From the NCBI GenBank assembly GCA_001829505.1, contig MIBK01000123.1, forward strand, positions 15,152-29,024: a stretch of 13,873 nt of DNA, in the 5' to 3' direction. Made by a program: the position numbers and the translations under genes. Origin of the DNA: Spirochaetes bacterium RBG_16_67_19 (GTDB taxonomy: Bacteria > Spirochaetota > Spirochaetia > SZUA-6 > DRHE01). Within the stretch, counting starts at the first letter, position 1. Each line of letters starts with the position of its first letter. Positions 6,901 through 13,847 of this stretch are shown here, piece after piece. Below the pieces are notes generated by a model that searched no databases, had not been told where the DNA came from, and saw only the letters and a program-made list of their open reading frames with translations.

Positions 6901-7539
6901 CTACCGGGGAACGTTCAGGAACTTGTACAGCTTCTCGTTCTTGAGCACCTTCTCCACCTCGAACTTCAACGGCCCGATCACGGTGGTCACCGCGCCGCTG
7001 GAGTTCATCAGGGTGATGGTGTTGTTGATCGCGATGATGGTGACCTTCCCGGTGATGTCCAGGACGTCGCCGTACTTGATGTCCCGGGTGCTGCCGTCAC
7101 TGGTCATATAGATCTGCCGGCCCAGGTACTCGGTGACCACCAGCTTGTCCTTGAACTTCGGGTCGGGCTTGTCCTTGGTCCCCTTCGGAAAGACGACCAG
7201 CTTGGGCTTTTCCTTGAGCAGGTCGGACACCTTTTTTAGCACCTCCCCGGACTCGCTGCCCGCGATTTGGTACACCGCGTTGGGGTTGCCGGCCGGCGAG
7301 AGCTCCACCCAGTCCCTGTCCACGTTGACCCTGATTTCAGCGTTGGCCGGAACCTTATCGCCCACCTTGATGGCCGCCCAGGCTCCCTGGCCGACCCGGT
7401 AGCTGATGGTTCCGGCGTCGGTTTCGGAGTACAGGCCCACGCAGGTCACGGTGGCGGGCTTGGCCTGAGCGTATGCGCCAACCGCCGCCAGCAGTGTGAC
7501 AGCCACCACAACCAGGATGCCTCGAAGCGTTTTCCGCAT
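6901..7539 (-). CDS. Secreted FecR-like protein of unknown function
   Basis: A 212-residue protein with a clear signal peptide (MRKTLRG, hydrophobic 8-21, AYA cut before Q25), so the mature part is outside the cytoplasmic membrane. Residues 43-82 follow the pattern of a FecR-type beta domain: GTISYRVGQGAWAAIKVGDKV, then ANAEIRVNVDRDWVEL, where a value is set, a threshold given and a strand follows. A lysine-rich linker (109-135) leads to a second beta-rich part (137-195) containing YGDVLDITGKVTIIAINNTITLMN. There is no membrane anchor, lipobox or catalytic motif. ATG 7539 has AAGGAGA at 7545-7551. The gene lies between the sensor lipoprotein (139-nt gap) and ytfQ (87-nt gap) on the same strand, so a link to the sugar system is plausible, but neither name nor function can be given. 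Confidence 0.75.
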   Translation of the reverse strand: MRKTLRGILVVVAVTLLAAVGAYAQAKPATVTCVGLYSETDAGTISYRVGQGAWAAIKVGDKVPANAEIRVNVDRDWVELSPAGNPNAVYQIAGSESGEVLKKVSDLLKEKPKLVVFPKGTKDKPDPKFKDKLVVTEYLGRQIYMTSDGSTRDIKYGDVLDITGKVTIIAINNTITLMNSSGAVTTVIGPLKFEVEKVLKNEKLYKFLNVPR

Positions 7540-7678
7540 GGCTTTCTCCTTCCGCTGTTGCTTGTAGCACGGCGGGCCCTCGGCTGTATTTAGACGGGGC
7601 GGCTATTTTGTGCACTTTTCATGCCTGTGCGGCGGGGGACGAGGGGCGGCAGGAGGCGAGAGCTATTTCATTATTAGA
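7540..7678 (-). promoter_or_regulatory. Intergenic region upstream of the FecR-like gene, with two GCCGCCCC elements
   Basis: On the minus strand GCCGCCCC occurs at 7643-7650 and again at 7596-7603, 47 bp apart. The same octamer forms the half-site of the palindrome upstream of the kinase gene and part of the hairpin before ytfR. A poor promoter candidate spans the second copy: TGCACA (7609-7614), 16 bp, TAAATA (7587-7592). No clear terminator follows the lipoprotein gene. It is a candidate control region for the importer half of the locus, unproven. Confidence 0.3.
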
Positions 7679-9562
7679 TCAATATTTGCGGCTGGGCAGC
7701 GCGGCGCGGGCCACCTGGGCCGGGAACACCACTTCCGAGGTGACGATGCGCACGGGTAGGTCCTTGCCGGACATGAAGTCCTTGACCGCTTTCATCAGCT
7801 GCGGGCCCAGAAGCGGGCTGCACTCCACCGAGCAGTTCAGCTTGCCGGCGATCATGGCCTTGAAGGCGTCGCGGATCCCGTCCACCGAGACGATGACCAC
7901 GTCCTTGCCCGGCTTCAGCCCCGTGGCTTCCATGGCCGCGATGGCCCCGATGGCCATGTCGTCGTTGTGGGCGAACAGCACGTCCATGCGCTGGTTGCTG
8001 GCGGCCAGGTCCCGGAGGATCTGCCGCATGACCTCCCGGCCGACACTGCGGAAGAAATCCCCGCTCTGGGACACGATGATGCGGTAGTTGGGGTACTGTG
8101 ATAGAACTTCTTCGAAGCCGATCTTGCGGTCGATGGCCGGCGCGGAGCCGACGGTGCCCTGCAGTTCCACGATGTTGACCGGTTTTCCGGTATTCAGGTA
8201 GCCGATCAGCCAGCGCGCGGCGCGCCGGCCTTCCTCCACGAAGTCCGAGCCCATCAGGCTCACCCACAGCGACTCGTCCTTCTCATCCACCGGACGGTCG
8301 ATGATGAACACCGGGATTCTCGCTGCCTTGGCCTCGCGGAGGACTTCCCCCCAGCCGGATTCCACGTTGGCGGAGAAGGCGATGACGTCAACCTCTTTGG
8401 CTATGAACTCCCGGATCGCCTTGATCTGGTTTTCCTGCTTCTGTTCGCCGTCTCTGAAGAGAAGCTCGATCCCCGCCTCGCGGGCCGCGGTCTTGATGGA
8501 TTCGGTGTTGGCCAGACGCCAGTCGCTCTCCTTGCCGACCTGGGCGAAGCCCAGCACGATGCGGTGATCGGGACTGGGCAGGAGTGGTCGGGGGAAGGTG
8601 GCCAGGGCCCCGCTTTCGATGCTCTGCCGGGTCACCAGGGAGGTCCTGAGGATCATCTTCTTGGGGATGCCTTCCTCGTGATGCAGGATGTCCAGGGCGC
8701 TGATGACGGCCTCCTTGCCGCCGGTGGGGCAGGTGAAGGTAGCGGCCAGGGCCCCGCTCTTCACCAGCTCGATGCCGCCGCCCGGGCCGGGCAGCCCGTC
8801 GATGCCCACCACCCGCAGGCCCTGGATCCCCAGCTTCATGGCGGCCCGGCGCGCCCCGTCGGCCATGGCGTCGTTCTGGGCCATGATGACGTCCACCGGG
8901 CCGTTCCTCTTCAGCCACGAGGTGAGCTCGTCCTCGGCTTTGTCCCGCAGCCAGTCGGCGACCAGGGTGTCCACGATGGTGATGTTGCCCTGCTGGGCGA
9001 TGGCCTCCTGGAAGCCGATGCTGCGGTCCAGCACCGGAGGGGAGCCGGAACGCCCCAGGATCTCGACGATCTTCCCGCCGCCGGCGCCGAGCAGCGAGGC
9101 CACGTACTGCCCGGCCTGCTTGCCGATCAGCCGGTTGTCCGGGCCGATGAACAGCGTGTAGTCGAAACCGACCACCGAGCGGTCCAGCAGGATCACCGGG
9201 ATGCGCCGGTAGGCTTCGGCCACCACCGGGGAGAGGGCCTCGGACTGGTTGGGCGAGATGATCAGCAAGTCGATGCCGGAGTCCAGCAGGGTGCCCACGT
9301 CCTGGATCTGCCGGGCGCTGGAGTCCGCCGCGTCGGTGAACACCATGCGCAGGTCGGGGTGGTGCGCCGTCTCGGCCATGATCTCGTCGCGCATGTTGAT
9401 GCGCCATGGCTCGGTCAGGTTGGCCATGGACACCCCGATCACGTAGTCGAAGGCCCGCGGCCCGGGCGCGGGCCGGCAGGCGCCCAGGGCCAGCGACAGG
9501 AGCGCCGGCAGCAGGGCTGGCAGCAGGCGGGCCGGCAGGCGGAGCGGCAAGCGCGGTCTCAT
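7679..9562 (-). CDS. Sensor lipoprotein with two tandem sugar-binding-protein domains
   Basis: A 627-residue exported protein made of two complete periplasmic-binding-protein modules. The signal sequence ends in lipobox LGAC (26-29), so C29 should be lipidated. Domain 1 (about 40-312) resembles the sensor domains at the front of Bacteroides hybrid two-component proteins: IGVSMANLTEPWRINMRDEI, ARQIQDVGTLLDSGIDLLII, SPNQSEALSPVV, LLDRS (126-130), AQNDAMADGA, GIDGLPGPGGGIELVKSG. A linker of about 20 residues follows. Domain 2 (about 333-627) is YtfQ-like: FAQVGKESDWR, EQKQENQIKAIREF, IDR (421-423), NIVELQGTVGSAPAIDRK, AHNDDM (531-536), SVDG (559-562). The usual family length is about 320, so this is a fusion. 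ATG 9562 overlaps the regulator stop in ATGA, tying it to the two-component genes rather than to the importer. The likely role is ligand sensing for the adjacent kinase, as with XylFII-LytS of clostridia; that is inference. Confidence 0.9.
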   Translation of the reverse strand: MRPRLPLRLPARLLPALLPALLSLALGACRPAPGPRAFDYVIGVSMANLTEPWRINMRDEIMAETAHHPDLRMVFTDAADSSARQIQDVGTLLDSGIDLLIISPNQSEALSPVVAEAYRRIPVILLDRSVVGFDYTLFIGPDNRLIGKQAGQYVASLLGAGGGKIVEILGRSGSPPVLDRSIGFQEAIAQQGNITIVDTLVADWLRDKAEDELTSWLKRNGPVDVIMAQNDAMADGARRAAMKLGIQGLRVVGIDGLPGPGGGIELVKSGALAATFTCPTGGKEAVISALDILHHEEGIPKKMILRTSLVTRQSIESGALATFPRPLLPSPDHRIVLGFAQVGKESDWRLANTESIKTAAREAGIELLFRDGEQKQENQIKAIREFIAKEVDVIAFSANVESGWGEVLREAKAARIPVFIIDRPVDEKDESLWVSLMGSDFVEEGRRAARWLIGYLNTGKPVNIVELQGTVGSAPAIDRKIGFEEVLSQYPNYRIIVSQSGDFFRSVGREVMRQILRDLAASNQRMDVLFAHNDDMAIGAIAAMEATGLKPGKDVVIVSVDGIRDAFKAMIAGKLNCSVECSPLLGPQLMKAVKDFMSGKDLPVRIVTSEVVFPAQVARAALPSRKY

Positions 9563-10764
9563 GCGCCGCCCTTGCGGTATTCCATCGGGGGCCTGCCGAA
9601 CACGCGCTTGAAGGCCCGGCTGAAGTAATGCTGGCTCTGGTAGCCGACCGCCTCGGCCACCTCGTAAACCTTCACCGCCGGGTCGCTCATGATCTGCACG
9701 GCCCTGTTGATGCGCACCCGCGCCAGATAGTCCACGAAGGAGAAGCCGGTCTCCAGTTTCAGCAGGCGGCTCAGGTAGCCGGGGCTGATCCGCGCCGTGG
9801 AGGCCACCTCCTCCAGGTCCAGGCTGGGCTCCGCGAAATGCGCGTCGATGTAGCGCTGGGCCGTCACCACCAGGGCGCGGTGGCTGCCCCGTTCGGCCAC
9901 CTCCACGCTCAGGGCCTCGTAGGCTTCGGGCACCCCCAGGGCGGCGTCAGTCACCGCGGCCTGGACCACGATCAGGGCCTGGCAGAGGGAAGGCACCACG
10001 CGGCTCTCGATGCGCGCGGCCGCCTCCACCCAGTCCCTGCCCCCGCCGCAGGCGCACAGGGCCACGATGTCGTCGCGCTCGTCCCCGAACACCCACAGCG
10101 GGGCGAAGCGGGCGAAGCACTCCTGCACGGCGGAGCGAACCGCGTACAGGGCCAGGCGCCGCTCGCGCTCCTCGGGGGGGGCCGTGGCCACGGCCCGGTC
10201 CACGACGTGGATCACGGCCAGGACGGCGGCTCCGGAGGTTGGCACGTCCAGGAAACGGGCCTGCTCGGCCAGCTCCACCGGGGAAAGCCGTCCCCGCAGC
10301 CAGTCGCGCAGGAACTGCTCGCGCAGGAGCGGCAGGTTGCGCTCCAGCTGGTCCTGGGCCCAGGTCAGGTACTCGCGCCGCCGGCGGCTCCCGGCCAGCG
10401 TCTCCGCGGCGCGCCCCAGCACGCCCTCCAGCACCTCCTGGGGCACGGGCTTGAGCACGTACTCGAACACCTTCAGGCGCAGCGCACGCTGGGCGTACTC
10501 GAACTCGTCGTGGCCCGACACCACGATGATGATGCAGTCGCGATTCTCCCCATTGATCTTCTCGATCAGCTCCAGCCCGTTCAGGAACGGCATGCGCACG
10601 TCGATCATCAGGATGTCCGGCCGCTCCTGGCGCGCCAGGGCCAAGGCCGCCTCCCCGTCCTCCGCCTCGGCCACCACCTTCATGTCGGTCCGGGCGCGCT
10701 CGATGGCGTTGCGCAGTCCCCTGCGGATCTTCGGCTCGTCGTCGGCGATCAGCACTTTCCACAT
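9559..10764 (-). CDS. AraC-type response regulator, YesN-like
   Basis: A 401-residue transcription regulator. The receiver domain (1 to about 120) has acidic D8/D9, phosphoacceptor D55 in MIDVRMP, S83 and K105 in VLKPV. A middle segment (about 120-295) of the YesN type has no recognisable motif. The C-terminal AraC-family DNA-binding domain (about 300-397) carries both helix-turn-helix units: LDLEEVASTARISPGYLSRLLK and VYEVAEAVGYQSQHYFSRAFKR, followed by FGRPPMEYRK. Phosphorylation by the neighbouring kinase should control DNA binding, most plausibly at promoters of the sugar importer. ATG 10764 lies 4 nt after the kinase stop with GAGGAG just upstream. It ends in a 4-nt overlap with the lipoprotein gene, so all three are translationally linked. 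No key residue is missing. Confidence 0.93.
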   Translation of the reverse strand: MWKVLIADDEPKIRRGLRNAIERARTDMKVVAEAEDGEAALALARQERPDILMIDVRMPFLNGLELIEKINGENRDCIIIVVSGHDEFEYAQRALRLKVFEYVLKPVPQEVLEGVLGRAAETLAGSRRRREYLTWAQDQLERNLPLLREQFLRDWLRGRLSPVELAEQARFLDVPTSGAAVLAVIHVVDRAVATAPPEERERRLALYAVRSAVQECFARFAPLWVFGDERDDIVALCACGGGRDWVEAAARIESRVVPSLCQALIVVQAAVTDAALGVPEAYEALSVEVAERGSHRALVVTAQRYIDAHFAEPSLDLEEVASTARISPGYLSRLLKLETGFSFVDYLARVRINRAVQIMSDPAVKVYEVAEAVGYQSQHYFSRAFKRVFGRPPMEYRKGGA

Positions 10765-10768
10765 CGCT

Positions 10769-12526
10769 TTACTCCTCGGAGCTGACCAGCGGATGCAGGA
10801 TCTCCACCGTGGTTCCGGCCTGAGAGCTTTCGAAGCGCAGCCCGAAGCGGGAGCCGAAGGACAGCTGGATCCGCTCGTGGACGTTGTGGATCCCGTAGCC
10901 GGCCAGTCCGTCGCCGTGCGGGTGGGATACGGACAGCAGGGCCTGCACCTCCTGGAGCTTGGCCGGGCTCATCCCCACCCCATCGTCGCTGACCCGCATG
11001 AGCAGCATCCCGTCCTGCCGCCGCGCCTCCACGCGGATCCAGCCGTGCCCGTGCCTTTCCTTGATGCCGTGGTAGATGGCGTTCTCCACCAGCGGCTGCA
11101 GGGTGAGCTTCAGCACCAGGCAGGACTGCACCTCCTCGTCGCTGGCCAGCGAGAAATCGAACTTGTCCTCGTAGCGGGCCTTCTGGATGATGAGATAGCT
11201 GCGCACGTGCTCCAGCTCCTCGGCCAGGCGGATCATCTCCTTGCCCCGGGAAAGCCCGATGCGGAAAAGGCTGGTCAGGGCGCTCACGACCTGGACGATG
11301 TCCCGGGCGCCGTGCTCCTGGGCCATCCATTGGATGGTGTCCAGGGTGTTGTACAGGAAATGGGGCTTGATCTGCTCCTGCAGGATTTTCAGCTCCGCTT
11401 CGCGTTTGCTCTGCTGCTCGTGGTAGACCAGGTCCAGCAGCTTCTGGACCTCCTCGATCATAGTGTTGAAGCTCTTGCCCAGGTAGCCGATCTCGTCCTC
11501 CTGCCGGCCTTCGAAGCGGACGGCCAGATTGCCTTCCTCGGCCTCCTTCATGAGCGAGCGCAGCTCGATCACCGGGCGGGCGATGCCGCTGGTGAAGAAG
11601 ATCGAGACCACCAGGGCCACCAGCACCGTGACCCCGGCGATGATCAGGGAGTAGTAGCGGCTGGAGCTCACCTGGGCCATGATCTCGTTGAGCGGGAACA
11701 CTCCGACCGTCTTCCACTGGGTGTACTCGGACCACTGGCTGACGATCTGGTAGTCCGCGCCCTGGATGCGCCGCACGCTGATGGCCCGTGGGGTTTCCAG
11801 CCATTCGTCGCGCAGGCGGTACACGACCGGGTTCACCGGCGTGTACACGATGGCCCCGCCCCGCTCCTGGATGAAGAGGAACCCCCCCTGGCCGACGGTA
11901 AGGTCGGCGAAGATCTGTTTCATCACCTCCAGGCGCAGGTCGATCAGGACCACCCCGCGGACCGCCTGCGAGCGGGGATCGACCACCGCCTTGACGATGG
12001 CCACCACCTCGTCGGCGCTGTACTCCTGGCTCGAGCGCAGGTTCCTGCCGATGGGCCGGGACAGCAGCTGCACGGTGCCCGGGTTGGCCACCGCCTGTTT
12101 GTACCAGCTTTCCTCCGTCAGCGGGTCGCGGGTGATGGGCTGGATGCGGTTGCCCAGCGGCCGGGCGTCTTCGCCGACCACCAGAATTCCCGCGATCTCC
12201 GGATGGGCGTCGGACAGGGAGCCCAGCAGCCGCAGCGCCGCGGCCCGCTCCTGGGCGGAGAAGGGCTGGGCGGAGCCTGCGAAGGCCAGGAAGGCCTGCA
12301 CGTCCGGGCTGGCGTCGACCACTGCGATGAGGCTCTCGGTGTTGCGCACGGCGAACTCGATGTTGCGGGTGACCTGCCGGATGAGCTGCCAGGTGTGGCT
12401 GGTGGCCTCGTTTTCCAAGGTGCGCGCCGAAAGGTAGGGACCCAGGACCCCGAGGGTGAGCAGGGGCAGCAGAATCACCGCGACAAAGGAAAGGAGCAGC
12501 TTCGAGCGGATGCTGCGAAGTCTCAA
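10769..12526 (-). CDS. Sensor histidine kinase, YesM-like (HPK7/His_kinase family)
   Basis: A 585-residue membrane kinase. TM1 (about 9-29) and TM2 (about 293-313) bracket an extracytoplasmic domain of about 260 residues, probably a Cache-type fold (SWYKQAVANPG, GVVLIDLRLEVM, FLFIQERGGAIVYTP). A HAMP linker (about 312-366) leads to the phosphoacceptor motif QIKPHFLYNTL (385-395) with H389. The ATPase domain follows, with N-box LQPLVENAIYHGI (476-488), DDGVGM (514-519) and GYGIHNVHERI (543-553). The start is TTG 12526: the first internal methionine is far inside (M202), the TTG gives an intact TM1, and GGAGG (12536-12540) lies 9 nt upstream. It is the first gene of the kinase-regulator-lipoprotein unit, behind the promoter at 12554-12582. 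The ligand may be presented by the lipoprotein rather than bound directly. Confidence 0.93.
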   Translation of the reverse strand: MRLRSIRSKLLLSFVAVILLPLLTLGVLGPYLSARTLENEATSHTWQLIRQVTRNIEFAVRNTESLIAVVDASPDVQAFLAFAGSAQPFSAQERAAALRLLGSLSDAHPEIAGILVVGEDARPLGNRIQPITRDPLTEESWYKQAVANPGTVQLLSRPIGRNLRSSQEYSADEVVAIVKAVVDPRSQAVRGVVLIDLRLEVMKQIFADLTVGQGGFLFIQERGGAIVYTPVNPVVYRLRDEWLETPRAISVRRIQGADYQIVSQWSEYTQWKTVGVFPLNEIMAQVSSSRYYSLIIAGVTVLVALVVSIFFTSGIARPVIELRSLMKEAEEGNLAVRFEGRQEDEIGYLGKSFNTMIEEVQKLLDLVYHEQQSKREAELKILQEQIKPHFLYNTLDTIQWMAQEHGARDIVQVVSALTSLFRIGLSRGKEMIRLAEELEHVRSYLIIQKARYEDKFDFSLASDEEVQSCLVLKLTLQPLVENAIYHGIKERHGHGWIRVEARRQDGMLLMRVSDDGVGMSPAKLQEVQALLSVSHPHGDGLAGYGIHNVHERIQLSFGSRFGLRFESSQAGTTVEILHPLVSSEE

Positions 12527-12535
12527 TGAGAACGG

Positions 12536-12540
12536 CCTCC
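12536..12540 (-). promoter_or_regulatory. Ribosome binding site supporting the TTG start of the kinase
   Basis: GGAGG on the minus strand, 9 nt before TTG 12526. There is no usable ATG in frame near the N-terminus, so this site fixes the start and implies moderate translation. Confidence 0.6.
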
Positions 12541-12553
12541 GGGCGCTGGTCCC

Positions 12554-12582
12554 ATCCTAAGCCGCCCCGGGGCGGCGGTCAA
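12554..12582 (-). promoter_or_regulatory. Sigma70-type promoter of the kinase-regulator-lipoprotein operon
   Basis: On the minus strand, -35 TTGACC (12577-12582; 5 of 6 consensus), exactly 17 bp, then -10 TAGGAT (12554-12559; 4 of 6). Transcription should start near 12547, giving a leader of about 20 nt with the ribosome site at 12536-12540. The spacer is almost entirely a palindrome (see 12561-12576), so the promoter is probably regulated. Confidence 0.6.
12561..12576. promoter_or_regulatory. Perfect 16-bp palindrome (candidate operator) in the promoter spacer
   Basis: GCCGCCCCGGGGCGGC reads the same on both strands and fills 16 of the 17 bp between the -35 and -10 of the kinase promoter. 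A protein bound there would occlude RNA polymerase or, as MerR-type activators do, distort the spacer. Its half-site GCCGCCCC recurs upstream of the FecR-like gene and within the hairpin before ytfR. Which protein binds is unknown; no gene in the window is an obvious candidate except the AraC-type regulator. Confidence 0.5.
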
Positions 12583-12688
12583 GGGCGGCAGCGGGCGGCG
12601 CGGGCGGCGGAAGGCGGCCAAAGGCGCTATCACTTTTTGGCTCCTGCGGTGTTGAACAAGAAAGCGTCGTTGTCAGAAAGGGGAATCA

Positions 12689-13012
12689 ATGTACTGCTCC
12701 AACTGCGGCAAGAAGGTATCCGATCAGGCCGTGAGCTGCCCGGACTGCGGCCATCCGCTCAAGAGGGTCCGCCCGGGCTACGAGGACGGCAAGGCGGTCA
12801 GCCCGAAAAGCCGGCTGGTGGCGATCCTGCTGGCCGTTTTCATCGGCAGCCTCGGTATCCACCGCTTCTACGTCGGGAAGGTGGGCACGGGCATCGCCAT
12901 GATCTTCACCCTGGGCGGCTTGGGCATCTGGACGCTCATCGACATCATCCTGATCGCCACCGGCTCGTTCACGGATCTGGACGGCAAGTTCGTCCTGGAC
13001 TGGCAGGTCTAG
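12689..13012 (+). CDS. Zinc-ribbon and TM2-domain membrane protein
   Basis: A 107-residue protein in two parts. The N-terminus is a zinc ribbon with two knuckles, CSNCG and CPDCG (C3, C6, C17, C20). After a short charged linker the TM2 domain begins at residue 40: KSRLVAILLAVFIGSLGIHRFYVGK (40-64), then GTGIAMIFTLGGLGIWTLIDI (66-86), making two membrane helices with the conserved G-x-H-R-F-Y turn between them, and an acidic DLDGKF tail. This architecture is common in bacteria and its function is unknown. ATG 12689 has AAAGGGGA at 12677-12684. The gene diverges from the kinase gene across 162 nt, has no clear promoter of its own that I could identify, and ends 3 nt before the convergent epimerase pseudogene. 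There is no evident link to the sugar system. Confidence 0.88.
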   Translation: MYCSNCGKKVSDQAVSCPDCGHPLKRVRPGYEDGKAVSPKSRLVAILLAVFIGSLGIHRFYVGKVGTGIAMIFTLGGLGIWTLIDIILIATGSFTDLDGKFVLDWQV

Positions 13013-13015
13013 GGC

Positions 13016-13733
13016 CTACTCCGCGAACAGCGAGCGCAGGAAAGCCAGGCCCCGGCGCCCCGCCGCCGGGAAGGAGATCTCGGAGGCGTCGGGGTGGAAG
13101 GCCTCGATAGTCAGGTAGCCCTCGTAGCCGATGTACAGCAGCGCGTCGCGCAGCCCCTGCCAGTCGAAGGCTCCGGTGCCCGGGGCGCTGCGGTGGTTGT
13201 CCGCTGCGTGCACGTTCAACAGCCTGGCCCCGGCCCGCACCACGGCCAGCACGGGATTGGCCTCCTCGACGTTCATGTGGAAGGTGTCCAGGTGCACGCC
13301 CAGCCGGGCGGATCCGGTCAAGGTCCAGGGCCCGCAGGTGATCGGCCACCAGGCGAAGCTGCTCCTGGCGGGGGTCGCCGGGCTCGGCGTCCGCGCGGCC
13401 CACGCGGGAGTACAGCTGGCCGCTCATGAGGCCGCACTCCAGCTCGCCGGTAGCGTCGATGCAGGCCATCAGGTACTCGAGCGCGGCGCGCTGCTCTTCC
13501 TTGGAGCCGCGCAGATCCCGGCCCTCCCCGCAGATCACGGCCACTGAGGAGCAGGTCAGACCGCGGCGGGAAAACTCTGCCCTCATCTTGCGGCCATCGA
13601 TGTCGCCTGGCTCCGCAAGGGCGATCTCTACGGCCTCGAAGCCCGGCTCGCGCGCGGTGTCCAGGATGGGCAGGCTCCGGTCGGTGAAACGCAGGGCGAA
13701 CAGCCAGGTGTTCACGGCAATCTTCACGGGCAT
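13016..13733 (-). pseudogene. Broken sugar-phosphate isomerase/epimerase (ketose 3-epimerase-like), internal deletion plus frameshift
   Basis: Two reading frames carry the two ends of one AP-endonuclease-2-type TIM-barrel protein. Frame one starts at ATG 13733 (AGGAGA upstream) with KIAVNTWLFALRFTDRSL and GFEAVEIAL and stays family-like to about residue 137 (LVADHLRAL, near 13323). Frame two, shifted by one base, picks up at about 13318 with TGSARLGVHLDTFHMNVEE and runs through HAADNHRSAPGTGAFDW and GYLTIEAFHP to the TAG at 13016. Adding both gives about 237 residues, some 45 fewer than the usual 280-290. The missing piece should contain the E-x-L-N-R-F-E segment with a catalytic glutamate; the metal-binding region (LDTFHMN) and the second glutamate (IEAF) remain. 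Neither part should be active alone. It may be a decayed gene or a local assembly fault. The relation to the sugar importer is suggestive only. Confidence 0.8.
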
Positions 13734-13799
13734 GTGGGTCTCCTGGCAGCCGGGATGGCGGTCCTGGTCCCGCGGGCCAAGGGCTGCTGTAGCGGCCTT

Positions 13800-13826
13800 C
13801 CGGCGGCATTGCCAGATCGCCGCCGG
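13800..13826. promoter_or_regulatory. Inverted repeat, candidate operator in the region upstream of the epimerase pseudogene
   Basis: CCGGCGGC (13800-13807) and GCCGCCGG (13819-13826) are exact inverted arms separated by 11 bp, 19 bp centre to centre, close to two helical turns as expected for a dimeric repressor. The dyad covers the -35 of the plus-strand promoter candidate at 13809-13837. It could also fold as a hairpin in a minus-strand transcript. Confidence 0.4.
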
Positions 13827-13837
13827 TAATGTAGATT
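13809..13837 (+). promoter_or_regulatory. Promoter-like sequence reading out of the window
   Basis: TTGCCA (13809-13814), 17 bp, TAGATT (13832-13837), followed by an AT-rich stretch that stands out from its GC-rich surroundings. The predicted start site is only a few bases before ATG 13848, so a leaderless transcript would be implied. Confidence 0.35.
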
Positions 13838-13847
13838 TTTTCTCATC

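Noticed and set aside
7679..9562. The 627-residue protein as an artefact of two genes joined by a lost stop codon
   Set aside because: Domain 2 lacks its own signal peptide and start site, and a linker of about 20 residues joins two complete domains, so a true fusion is more likely.
10010..12529. An 839-codon open frame on the plus strand opposite the kinase and regulator genes
   Set aside because: It is antisense to two genes with complete, recognisable domains, its product is low-complexity and matches nothing, and such long antisense frames are normal in GC-rich DNA.
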